Source: Nitrosomonas sp. (GTDB lineage Bacteria > Pseudomonadota > Gammaproteobacteria > Burkholderiales > Nitrosomonadaceae). Taken from it: a stretch of DNA of 8,982 nt. The DNA lies in contig DOOY01000310.1 of assembly GCA_003514765.1 (NCBI GenBank), positions 1 through 8,982 on the forward strand. The letters run 5' to 3'. Under the pieces are notes generated by a model that was not told the DNA's origin, searched no databases, and worked only from the letters and a program-made list of their open reading frames with translations. Below are positions 1 through 6,564 of the stretch, one piece after another; position 1 is the stretch's first letter, and every line of letters begins with the position of its first letter. Made by a program: the position numbers and the translations under genes.

Positions 1-362
1 CCCGTTGCGCCATGCGATACGGCATCCGCATCCGTTTCTTTCGCAATCTCAATTTGTCTTTTCGCAATTAAAGGCCTGGCAATACTGGTGCCAAGCAAAT
101 ACTCACCCTCATAAATAGCATTTGCTCTGAACATGGGAAAAACAAAGTCTCGAACAAACTCTTCCCGCAGGTCGTCTATGAAGATCTCCTTGACTCCCAA
201 TTGTTGTGCTTTTGCCCGCGCCGGTTCCACCTCTTCACCTTGACCGATGTCCGCAGTAAAAGTTACCACCTCGCATTGATAGGTATCCTGCAACCATTTC
301 AGAATAACCGATGTATCTAATCCACCCGAAAAGGCTAAAACCACTTTGCTTATTTTTCTCAT
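1..362 (-). CDS. argG: Argininosuccinate synthase, N-terminal part (runs off the left edge)
   Basis: ArgG joins citrulline and aspartate with ATP to give argininosuccinate, the penultimate step of arginine synthesis, in the cytoplasm. Only 120 complete codons are present of a protein that is usually about 400 residues; the reading frame stays open to base 1. The translation shows the N-type ATP pyrophosphatase loop AFSGGLDTS at residues 10-18, then ADIGQGEE at 38-45 (family ADxGQ region) and [11 protein letters not shown] at 91-101, all typical of argininosuccinate synthase. It ends in SHGAT, where family members continue into a conserved glycine-rich stretch. The ATG at 362 puts the ATP loop at the usual distance from the N-terminus, and a weak GAG-type ribosome site lies about 10 bases upstream. 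It follows argF by 37 bp on the same strand, so it is probably the last visible gene of an argDFG operon. Nothing looks broken; the truncation is only the window edge. Confidence 0.97.
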   Translation of the reverse strand, partial: MRKISKVVLAFSGGLDTSVILKWLQDTYQCEVVTFTADIGQGEEVEPARAKAQQLGVKEIFIDDLREEFVRDFVFPMFRANAIYEGEYLLGTSIARPLIAKRQIEIAKETDADAVSHGAT

Positions 363-399
363 TTTTTAATCACTCGCAGATTTACAAATATCGGATTAT

Positions 400-1332
400 T
401 CAGTTTTGATCAAGCTTTCTTATTTTCCCCAGCAACAGATATTCCATTAACGCTTTCTGTGTATGTAATCGATTCTCCGCTTCATCCCACACTACCGATT
501 GAGGCCCATCAATCACTTCTATCGCCACTTCTTCACCCCGATGGGCAGGCAGGCAATGCATAAACAATGCGCTGTCCTTTGCCAACGCCATCATTTCGGT
601 ATCCACACAAAAATCTGCAAAATCCGTTTTTCTTTTTTCGGCTTCCGCTTCAAATCCCATGCTGATCCAAACATCTGTTGTTACTAAATCCACATTTTTC
701 ACCGCTTCATGCGGACTGGAAAACTTCTCATAGTGATTTGTACCTGACAAACCAATCTGTTCAGACTTTATTTCATAGCCGGGCGGCGCCGAGACATGCA
801 CTTTAAAATCAAAAATTTCTGCAGCTTGCAGCCATGTATTGCACATATTATTCACATCACCTATCCAGGCCACTGTTTTACCGGTGATAGCGCCTCTATG
901 CTCCATAAACGTAAAAATATCCCCCATAATCTGACACGGGTGATATTCATCGGTCAAACCATTGATAACCGGCACACGCGAATTCTCCGTAAAACGCTGC
1001 AATATGTCATGCTCATAGGTTCGAATCATAATTATATCAACCATGCGCGATATGACCCGCGCAGCGTCCTCAACGGGCTCACCACGCCCTAATTGCGTAT
1101 CTCGTGTAGAAAGATAGATAGACGTACCACCCAACTGATTCATTCCCGCTTCGAACGACAAACGTGTTCTGGTTGAGCTTTTATCAAAAATCATCGCCAT
1201 CGTTCGATCGGCCAATGGCCAATATTGACGATATTGTTTAAACGCCTGCTTTATCCAACGCGAACGCTCAAACAAATATTCATATTCTTCACGACAGAAA
1301 TCATTAAACTGCAAAAAATGCTTTAATTGCAT
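400..1332 (-). CDS. argF: Ornithine carbamoyltransferase (anabolic OTCase)
   Basis: ArgF transfers the carbamoyl group of carbamoyl phosphate to ornithine, making citrulline; family members are cytoplasmic trimers. The 310-residue product is of normal length. The carbamoyl-phosphate motif STRTR is at residues 53-57, HPCQ at 131-134, and the ornithine-side HCLPAHRG at 259-266. The SMG motif inside DVWISMGFE marks an ornithine enzyme rather than aspartate carbamoyltransferase. The ATG at 1332 gives a standard N-terminus (MQLKHFLQF). No purine-rich ribosome site is visible just upstream; the leader is AT-rich and ends in TATAT. It lies 52 bp after argD and 37 bp before argG on the same strand, so cotranscription is likely, and a perfect TATAAT in the argD-argF gap could add an internal promoter. 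Citrulline made here would feed directly into ArgG. The biosynthetic rather than arginine-deiminase role is inferred from this neighbourhood. Confidence 0.98.
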   Translation of the reverse strand: MQLKHFLQFNDFCREEYEYLFERSRWIKQAFKQYRQYWPLADRTMAMIFDKSSTRTRLSFEAGMNQLGGTSIYLSTRDTQLGRGEPVEDAARVISRMVDIIMIRTYEHDILQRFTENSRVPVINGLTDEYHPCQIMGDIFTFMEHRGAITGKTVAWIGDVNNMCNTWLQAAEIFDFKVHVSAPPGYEIKSEQIGLSGTNHYEKFSSPHEAVKNVDLVTTDVWISMGFEAEAEKRKTDFADFCVDTEMMALAKDSALFMHCLPAHRGEEVAIEVIDGPQSVVWDEAENRLHTQKALMEYLLLGKIRKLDQN

Positions 1333-1360
1333 ATATAAGTAAACAGATTAATCCAGACAG

Positions 1361-1389
1361 ATTATACAAAATTGAGTAATCTATCTAAC
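1361..1389 (-). promoter_or_regulatory. Candidate internal promoter for argF
   Basis: On the minus strand the argD-argF gap contains a perfect TATAAT hexamer (plus-strand ATTATA at 1361-1366). The best -35 match, GTTAGA at 1384-1389 with a 17-base spacer, is only 3 of 6 and overlaps the argD stop codon. If used, transcription would start near 1354, giving a leader of about 20 bases before argF. The -10 is strong but the -35 is poor, so this is tentative. Confidence 0.3.
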
Positions 1390-2557
1390 TACTGAGGAAC
1401 TCCTTTATTAATTGACTGACAGTATCAACTGCCTGCTCGGCCTCGTCTTGCTGCATTACAAGCGCAGGCAACAGACGCACCACTTTCTCCGAGGTAACAT
1501 TAATCAACAATTTCTTTTCCAGTGCTTTCTTGACCAATGCACCGCAAGGGACGGCAAGCTCAACACCTACCATCAGCCCCTGACTTCTTATTTCTATTAC
1601 ATCATTCACACCGGCCAGCTGTGTTTCCAATCGATCATGTATAAAAGTGCCCAGTTCTCTTGCATGATCAATCAAACCCTCATCTTCAATGACAGCAAGT
1701 GTCTCGGCAGCGGCAGCACAAACCAAAGGGTTGCCACCAAATGTTGAAGCGTGATTGCCCGGCTGGAAGGTTTTTGCGGCCACACCACTTGCCAGACACG
1801 CCCCAATCGGCACACCGGAACCCAAACCTTTCGCCAGCGTCATCACATCCGGTATGATTTCGGTATGTTGAAACGCAAACCATTGACCACTACGTCCAAT
1901 TCCAGATTGAACCTCGTCCAGCATTAACAGCCAGTCATATTCATCGCACAAGCTGCGCAGTTCCTGCAAATAACGCGCCTGTGGTATATTGACGCCACCC
2001 TCTCCTTGAAAAGGCTCAACCAAGACAGCCACTACATTCTTGTTATTGACAGCCACCTGTCTGATTGCTTCTATATTATTGTAAGGCACACGCACAAAAC
2101 CAGATAATAACGGTTCGAATCCAGCCTGTACCTTGCGGTTGCCCGTAGCGGTTAAAGTCGCCATCGTGCGGCCATGAAACGAACGCTCCATCACCACTAT
2201 GGTTGGCAGTGCCACTCCGTTATTATTTCCGTATAGCCGTGCCAGCTTAATAGCTGCCTCATTCGCTTCCGCACCCGAATTGCAGAAAAAGACTTTTTCC
2301 ATACCCGATAATCCAGCCAATCGCGATGCCAATTGCTCCTGCTTCTCAATGAAATAGATATTGGATGTATGAATAAGCGTTCTGGCTTGCCTGCACAGCG
2401 CTTCAGCCAGGCGTGGGTGGCAATGACCCAGCCCGCATACGGCAACCCCAGCCAATGCATCAAGATATCGCTCACCTTGGTCATCCCACAGCCAGACACC
2501 CTCACCTTTTACAAAGGTAACCGGTAACCGTGCATATGTGTTCATTACATTAGACAC
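1385..2557 (-). CDS. argD: Acetylornithine aminotransferase (class III, PLP-dependent)
   Basis: ArgD makes N-acetylornithine from N-acetylglutamate semialdehyde with glutamate as amino donor; many members also serve lysine synthesis as succinyldiaminopimelate aminotransferase. The 390-residue length is normal. Visible landmarks are NSGAEANE at 93-100 (cofactor phosphate region), FHGRT at 127-131, LDEVQSGIGR at 213-222 with the pyridine-nitrogen aspartate D214, and LAKGLGSG at 241-248 with the PLP-binding lysine K243. The start is a GTG at 2557, giving MSNVMNTYARLPV, which agrees with my recollection of betaproteobacterial ArgD N-termini. An ATG four codons later (2545) is an alternative, but TGAG about 11 bases upstream of the GTG is the only ribosome-site-like stretch, and it is weak. 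It is the first gene of the minus-strand arginine cluster and is divergent from gyrA. A role as ornithine or GABA aminotransferase is less likely given the argF and argG neighbours. Confidence 0.97.
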   Translation of the reverse strand: MSNVMNTYARLPVTFVKGEGVWLWDDQGERYLDALAGVAVCGLGHCHPRLAEALCRQARTLIHTSNIYFIEKQEQLASRLAGLSGMEKVFFCNSGAEANEAAIKLARLYGNNNGVALPTIVVMERSFHGRTMATLTATGNRKVQAGFEPLLSGFVRVPYNNIEAIRQVAVNNKNVVAVLVEPFQGEGGVNIPQARYLQELRSLCDEYDWLLMLDEVQSGIGRSGQWFAFQHTEIIPDVMTLAKGLGSGVPIGACLASGVAAKTFQPGNHASTFGGNPLVCAAAAETLAVIEDEGLIDHARELGTFIHDRLETQLAGVNDVIEIRSQGLMVGVELAVPCGALVKKALEKKLLINVTSEKVVRLLPALVMQQDEAEQAVDTVSQLIKEFLSS

Positions 2558-2610
2558 GTCAATTTACGCTCATTGATTGATTGAAAAAATTACGAAAAAA
2601 TGGCACAAGC

Positions 2611-2638
2611 ATTCTGCAGACTTCATCAATACTGTCAC
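2611..2638 (-). promoter_or_regulatory. Candidate promoter of the argDFG operon
   Basis: On the minus strand GTGACA (2633-2638, 5 of 6 against TTGACA) is followed after 16 bases by CAGAAT (2611-2616, 4 of 6 against TATAAT). The predicted transcription start near 2604 would leave a leader of roughly 45 bases before the argD GTG. Placement is sensible, but the match is only moderate for such AT-rich DNA. Confidence 0.35.
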
Positions 2639-2678
2639 CATACCAAAATTTTAAAAAAACGGTTATCTTTACTCATAT

Positions 2679-2702
2679 AGCTTGCTTTTTCAAGCTTTTT
2701 TT
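2679..2702 (+). terminator. Terminator-like hairpin with T-run upstream of gyrA
   Basis: AGCTTG (2679-2684) and CAAGCT (2691-2696) form a perfect 6-bp stem around a 6-base loop, immediately followed by a T-run through 2702. The shape is that of a small intrinsic terminator on the plus strand, although the stem is short with only three G:C pairs. No plus-strand gene lies upstream in the window. It could stop antisense transcription coming out of argD, or act in a gyrA leader if a promoter lies further upstream. Confidence 0.3.
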
Positions 2703-2753
2703 CCATTGCAAGCATAGAATTCAGTTTTTGTGACAAGATAGTTTCAAAGTTAC

Positions 2754-2781
2754 CTGAGAAATAACAGCATCATGGTAAAAT
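2754..2781 (+). promoter_or_regulatory. Candidate gyrA promoter with extended -10
   Basis: TAAAAT at 2776-2781 (5 of 6) is directly preceded by TGG, forming a TGn extended -10 element (2773-2781). Sixteen bases upstream is CTGAGA (2754-2759, 4 of 6 against TTGACA). Transcription would start near 2788, giving a leader of about 75 bases. An extended -10 compensates for a weak -35, so this is the best plus-strand candidate in the gap. Confidence 0.45.
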
Positions 2782-2862
2782 GAAAAAATTTGTACTTGCC
2801 GGCAATCAAATCGATACCTGCATCTATATCATAACCAGCTGTTTCTTAATCAATCATACAAC

Positions 2863-5409
2863 ATGAATCAATTTGCCAAGGAAACTCTGCCTGTAAGCCT
2901 AGAAGAGGAAATGCGTCGTTCTTATCTCGATTACGCTATGAGTGTAATCGTCGGACGCGCTTTACCTGATGTTCGGGACGGCCTTAAGCCAGTTCATCGG
3001 CGCGTATTATTTGCAATGCATGAATTATCCAATGACTGGAATCGCCCCTATAAAAAATCGGCACGTATCGTGGGCGATGTGATCGGTAAGTATCACCCGC
3101 ATGGCGACACCGCTGTGTATGACACCATCGTACGCATGGCGCAGGATTTTTCCTTGCGGTATATGTTGATTGATGGTCAAGGCAATTTTGGTTCGGTTGA
3201 TGGCGATAATGCAGCTGCCATGCGTTACACTGAGATTCGCATGTCGCGCATTGCCCATGAACTGCTCGTTGACCTGGACAAAGAAACTGTCGATTTTGGA
3301 CCTAACTATGATGAGACCGAAAAAGAACCTTTAATTCTTCCAACCAAAGTTCCCAATCTATTGATTAACGGCTCTTCCGGCATTGCTGTTGGCATGGCGA
3401 CTAATATTCCACCGCATAATCTGAATGAAGTCATTGATGCCAGCCTGAAATTACTTAAAGATCCGCAACTTAGTATTGATGAACTCATTGACTGCATCCC
3501 CGCGCCGGATTTCCCGACAGCCGGTATCATTTATGGTTTATCCGGCGTTCGTGATGGTTATCGCACAGGACGCGGTCGTGTTGTGATGCGCGCACGCACA
3601 CATTTTGAAGATCTGGAAAAAGGCAGCCGCCAGGCTATCATAGTCGACGAGTTGCCTTATCAGGTTAACAAGGCCAATTTACTCATCCGTATAGGCGAGC
3701 TTGTTCGCGACAAAAGAATTGAAGGCATCTCAGATTTACGCGATGAATCAGATAAATCCGGGATGCGCGTCGTGATTGAACTCAAACGCGGTGAACTGCC
3801 CGAGGTTATCCTTAATAATCTGTATAAAGAAACTCAGATGCAGGATACTTTCGGCATGAATATGGTCGCACTGCTGGACGGCCAGCCGCGCCTGCTTAAT
3901 TTAAAACAGATTCTCGATGCATTCCTGCGTCACCGGCGCGAGATCGTCACACGCAGAACCGTTTTTGAACTCAAAAAAGCGCGTGACCGCGGCCATATTC
4001 TGGAAGGTCTGGCAGTGTCACTGTCAAACGTAGATGAAGTCATTGCACTCATCAAGGCATCGCCGACACCTGCGGTTGCCAAGGAAGCTTTAATGGCGCG
4101 GGAATGGCGTTCCAGTCTGGTTGAAGAAATGCTCGCACGCGCAGTGACCGACAGACAGGCACTTCGCCCGGATGGACTGGCACCTGAATTTGGCCTGCAG
4201 GCACAAGGCTATCGTTTGTCCGATGCACAAGCACAAGCCATCCTGGAATTACGCCTGCAACGGCTGACCGGTCTGGAACAAGACAAAATTGTCGAAGAAT
4301 ACAAAGACATTATGGATAAAATTGTTGACTTCCTCGATATTCTTGCCAATCCAGAACGTATCACCAGCATTATCACGGAAGAGCTTGAAGCAATCAGGCA
4401 ACAGTTTGGTGATAAACGTCGCAGCGAAATTGTGATCGATACCCAAGACCTGAGTATGGAAGATTTAATCGCGCCCACAGACGTGGTGGTCACACTCTCG
4501 CACAGCGGTTATATCAAATCACAGCTTTTGGATGAATACCGCGCTCAAAAGCGCGGCGGTCGCGGCAAACAGGCTACCACTACCAAAGAGGACGATTTTA
4601 TTGACAACCTCTTTATCGCCAATACACATGACTATATTCTCTGTTTTTCCAGTCGTGGCCGCGTATACTGGATCAAGGTTTATACCGTACCACAAGGCGG
4701 GCGCTCCTCGCGCGGCAAACCGATTGTAAATCTGTTACAACTGGAAGAAAACGAAAAAATCAACGCCATTTTGCCAGTAAAAATATTTGATGCTAACCAG
4801 TTTATTTTCATGGCGACAGCATCCGGCACCGTCAAGAAAACACCGTTGTCAGAATTCTCACGACCTCGCAACAATGGCATTATTGCCATAGGTTTAAATG
4901 AAGATGACTATCTCATTGGTGTTGCACTGACCAACGGCCAATATGATGTTATGTTGTTTTCTGATAACGGCAAGGCCATGCGTTTCAACGAAAACGATGT
5001 ACGTCCTATGGGTCGTGGCGCACGCGGCGTACGGGGCATGAAATTGGGCGTCGGCCAAAAAGTTATTTCTATGTTGGTTGCCGAAAATGAAGAGCAAGCC
5101 GTGCTGACTGTAACCGAAAACGGTTATGGCAAGCGTACGCCTATCAGCGAATATACCCGTCACAGCCGTGGAACACAGGGCATGATTGCCATCAAGACGA
5201 GCAAACGCAATGGAAAAGTAGTCACTGCAAAGCTGGTTCGCCCGGATGATGAAATTATGTTGATTACATCCGGTGGCGTACTGATTCGCACGCGCGTTAA
5301 TGAAGTACGCGAAATGAGCCGCGCCACACAAGGTGTCACCCTGATTAATCTGGATGCAGGTGAAAAACTGGCCGGATTGGAAAGAGTTATAGAGAGTGCA
5401 GATGAGTGA
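2863..5409 (+). CDS. gyrA: DNA gyrase subunit A
   Basis: GyrA is the DNA-breaking and rejoining subunit of the A2B2 type II topoisomerase that introduces negative supercoils using ATP hydrolysed by GyrB. The N-terminal domain shows [21 protein letters not shown] at 20-40 and [19 protein letters not shown] at 76-94 (quinolone-resistance region). AAAMRYTE at 117-124 carries the catalytic Tyr122, in the same register as E. coli GyrA. The C-terminal DNA-wrapping pinwheel begins after about residue 530 and contains the GyrA box QKRGGRG at 562-568, which separates it from ParC. Length is 848 residues, against about 875 in E. coli; the difference is largely the missing acidic C-terminal tail. Position 83 is Thr, where E. 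coli has Ser, and D87 is intact. The ATG at 2863 aligns with the E. coli start, but there is no Shine-Dalgarno sequence before it. It is divergent from argD, with serC 63 bp downstream. Confidence 0.99.
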   Translation: MNQFAKETLPVSLEEEMRRSYLDYAMSVIVGRALPDVRDGLKPVHRRVLFAMHELSNDWNRPYKKSARIVGDVIGKYHPHGDTAVYDTIVRMAQDFSLRYMLIDGQGNFGSVDGDNAAAMRYTEIRMSRIAHELLVDLDKETVDFGPNYDETEKEPLILPTKVPNLLINGSSGIAVGMATNIPPHNLNEVIDASLKLLKDPQLSIDELIDCIPAPDFPTAGIIYGLSGVRDGYRTGRGRVVMRARTHFEDLEKGSRQAIIVDELPYQVNKANLLIRIGELVRDKRIEGISDLRDESDKSGMRVVIELKRGELPEVILNNLYKETQMQDTFGMNMVALLDGQPRLLNLKQILDAFLRHRREIVTRRTVFELKKARDRGHILEGLAVSLSNVDEVIALIKASPTPAVAKEALMAREWRSSLVEEMLARAVTDRQALRPDGLAPEFGLQAQGYRLSDAQAQAILELRLQRLTGLEQDKIVEEYKDIMDKIVDFLDILANPERITSIITEELEAIRQQFGDKRRSEIVIDTQDLSMEDLIAPTDVVVTLSHSGYIKSQLLDEYRAQKRGGRGKQATTTKEDDFIDNLFIANTHDYILCFSSRGRVYWIKVYTVPQGGRSSRGKPIVNLLQLEENEKINAILPVKIFDANQFIFMATASGTVKKTPLSEFSRPRNNGIIAIGLNEDDYLIGVALTNGQYDVMLFSDNGKAMRFNENDVRPMGRGARGVRGMKLGVGQKVISMLVAENEEQAVLTVTENGYGKRTPISEYTRHSRGTQGMIAIKTSKRNGKVVTAKLVRPDDEIMLITSGGVLIRTRVNEVREMSRATQGVTLINLDAGEKLAGLERVIESADE

Positions 5410-5416
5410 GCAAACA

Positions 5417-5438
5417 AAGATTTCTGTTTCCAAATCTT
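5417..5438 (+). repeat. Inverted repeat (possible RNA hairpin) between gyrA and serC
   Basis: AAGATTT (5417-5423) and AAATCTT (5432-5438) are exact inverted copies separated by 8 bases, placed just after the gyrA stop. The stem has one G:C pair in seven and is not followed by a T-run, so it is not a convincing terminator. It could be a processing or stabilising hairpin that separates gyrA mRNA from the downstream amino-acid genes, or chance in AT-rich DNA. Confidence 0.25.
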
Positions 5439-5472
5439 CAAAAAATCAAATTATTTTCTAGAAACAACTTAA

Positions 5473-6564
5473 ATGAGTCAAATCTATAATTTCAGCGCAG
5501 GACCCGCAGTGCTGCCGGGAGAAGTCTTGCAACAGGCGTGCAATGAAATGCTTGACTGGCATGGCAGCGGTATGTCTGTAATGGAAATGAGTCATCGCGG
5601 CAAGGAATTCATGTCCATTATTGAAGATCTGGAGAATGATTTACGTCACTTGGCGGGCATTCCATCAAATTATAAGGTATTGTTTCTACAGGGCGGCGCA
5701 TCAAGTCAATTTGCCATGGTGCCCATGAATTTACTGCGTGGCAAAAAAAAAGCGGATTATATCAACACAGGACAATGGTCGGAGAAAGCCATTAAAGAAG
5801 CAAAGCGATACTGCGCCGTCAACGTTGCCGCTTCATCAGAAGACGCGCTGTTCACCTATGTCCCGGTACAAGACCAGTGGCGGCTTGACAAAGATGCAGC
5901 CTATATCCACTATACATCCAACGAAACCATAGGCGGCGTAGAGTTTAACTGGATACCGGATTTCCCTATGGACAGCGAGATTCCATTAGTAGCCGACATG
6001 TCGTCCAACATATTGTCGCGCTCACTGGATGTTTCCCGTTATGGACTCATTTACGCCGGTGCGCAAAAAAATCTGGGGCCCGCCGGCTTGGTGCTTGTCA
6101 TCATCCGCGAAGACCTGGCGGGCTTTCCGCTGCCTGGAACACCCACACTGTTTGATTACCAGGTACATATCAAAAATGACTCCATGTATAACACGCCACC
6201 CACCTACGCCATTTACATTACCGGACTGGTATTAAAATGGCTCAAGCAACAAGGCGGACTAGCTGTCGTCGAACAAAATAACATCCGCAAAGCGGCATTA
6301 TTATATGACTTGTTGGATACCAGCGATTTTTATCATTGCCCGGTTGCCAAACAGGATCGATCACGTATGAATATCCCTTTTACCCTTAAAGACCCTGCAT
6401 TGGACGAAGCCTTTCTTAAACAGGCCGAAGCAAACGGCTTGGTTCAGTTAAAAGGACATCGCTCAGTCGGCGGCATGCGCGCATCGCTCTATAATGCCAT
6501 GCCCATGGAGGGCGTTGTGCAACTCATTGCGTTTATGAAGGAATTTGCTAACAAACATGCCTGA
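5473..6564 (+). CDS. serC: Phosphoserine aminotransferase
   Basis: SerC is a PLP enzyme that converts 3-phosphohydroxypyruvate to phosphoserine with glutamate as amino donor; in organisms with the deoxyxylulose-5-phosphate route of vitamin B6 synthesis it also aminates the phosphohydroxythreonine precursor. The 363-residue length is typical. Landmarks are YNFSAGPAVLP at 5-15, the substrate-binding MSHRGKEF at 39-46, QGGASSQFA at 73-81 (cofactor phosphate region), AGAQKNLGPAG at 195-205 with the Schiff-base lysine K199, and GHRSVGGMRASLYNA at 328-342 with a substrate-binding arginine. The ATG at 5473 gives the standard short N-terminus, with no clear ribosome site upstream. It follows gyrA by 63 bp and overlaps the next gene by 8 bp, so it is probably translationally coupled to serA. 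Position after gyrA matches the conserved proteobacterial serC-pheA-hisC supraoperon. Confidence 0.99.
   Translation: MSQIYNFSAGPAVLPGEVLQQACNEMLDWHGSGMSVMEMSHRGKEFMSIIEDLENDLRHLAGIPSNYKVLFLQGGASSQFAMVPMNLLRGKKKADYINTGQWSEKAIKEAKRYCAVNVAASSEDALFTYVPVQDQWRLDKDAAYIHYTSNETIGGVEFNWIPDFPMDSEIPLVADMSSNILSRSLDVSRYGLIYAGAQKNLGPAGLVLVIIREDLAGFPLPGTPTLFDYQVHIKNDSMYNTPPTYAIYITGLVLKWLKQQGGLAVVEQNNIRKAALLYDLLDTSDFYHCPVAKQDRSRMNIPFTLKDPALDEAFLKQAEANGLVQLKGHRSVGGMRASLYNAMPMEGVVQLIAFMKEFANKHA

Larger units (their letters stand above)
2558..2862. other. Divergent argD/gyrA intergenic region, A/T-tract rich
   Basis: This 305-bp gap separates the start codons of argD (minus) and gyrA (plus) and must carry the control signals of both. 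It is strongly AT-rich, with many A- and T-runs of five to seven bases. It contains the candidate argD promoter, a short hairpin followed by a T-run, the candidate gyrA extended -10 promoter, and a 28-codon ORF reaching the gyrA start; the hairpin and promoters are listed separately. I see no convincing RNA gene and no operator I can name; an ArgR site could not be recognised by eye. Confidence 0.7.

Noticed and set aside
796..1092. A plus-strand open frame opposite argF.
   Set aside because: It is antisense to conserved argF motifs, including HPCQ, and has no recognisable product.
4209..4493. Open frames on the minus strand opposite the middle of gyrA.
   Set aside because: They are low-complexity, serine/arginine-rich translations typical of the reverse strand of a real gene, with no independent start signals.
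4894..5433. A 179-codon open frame on the minus strand opposite the 3' part of gyrA.
   Set aside because: It lies wholly antisense to the conserved GyrA pinwheel region apart from a few bases, its translation shows no recognisable motif, and the gyrA frame explains the sequence.
6545..6556. TTG at 6545 as the serA start.
   Set aside because: It is only 2 bases from the GAAGGA ribosome site, and the ATG at 6557 gives the natural N-terminus with an overlap typical of coupled genes.
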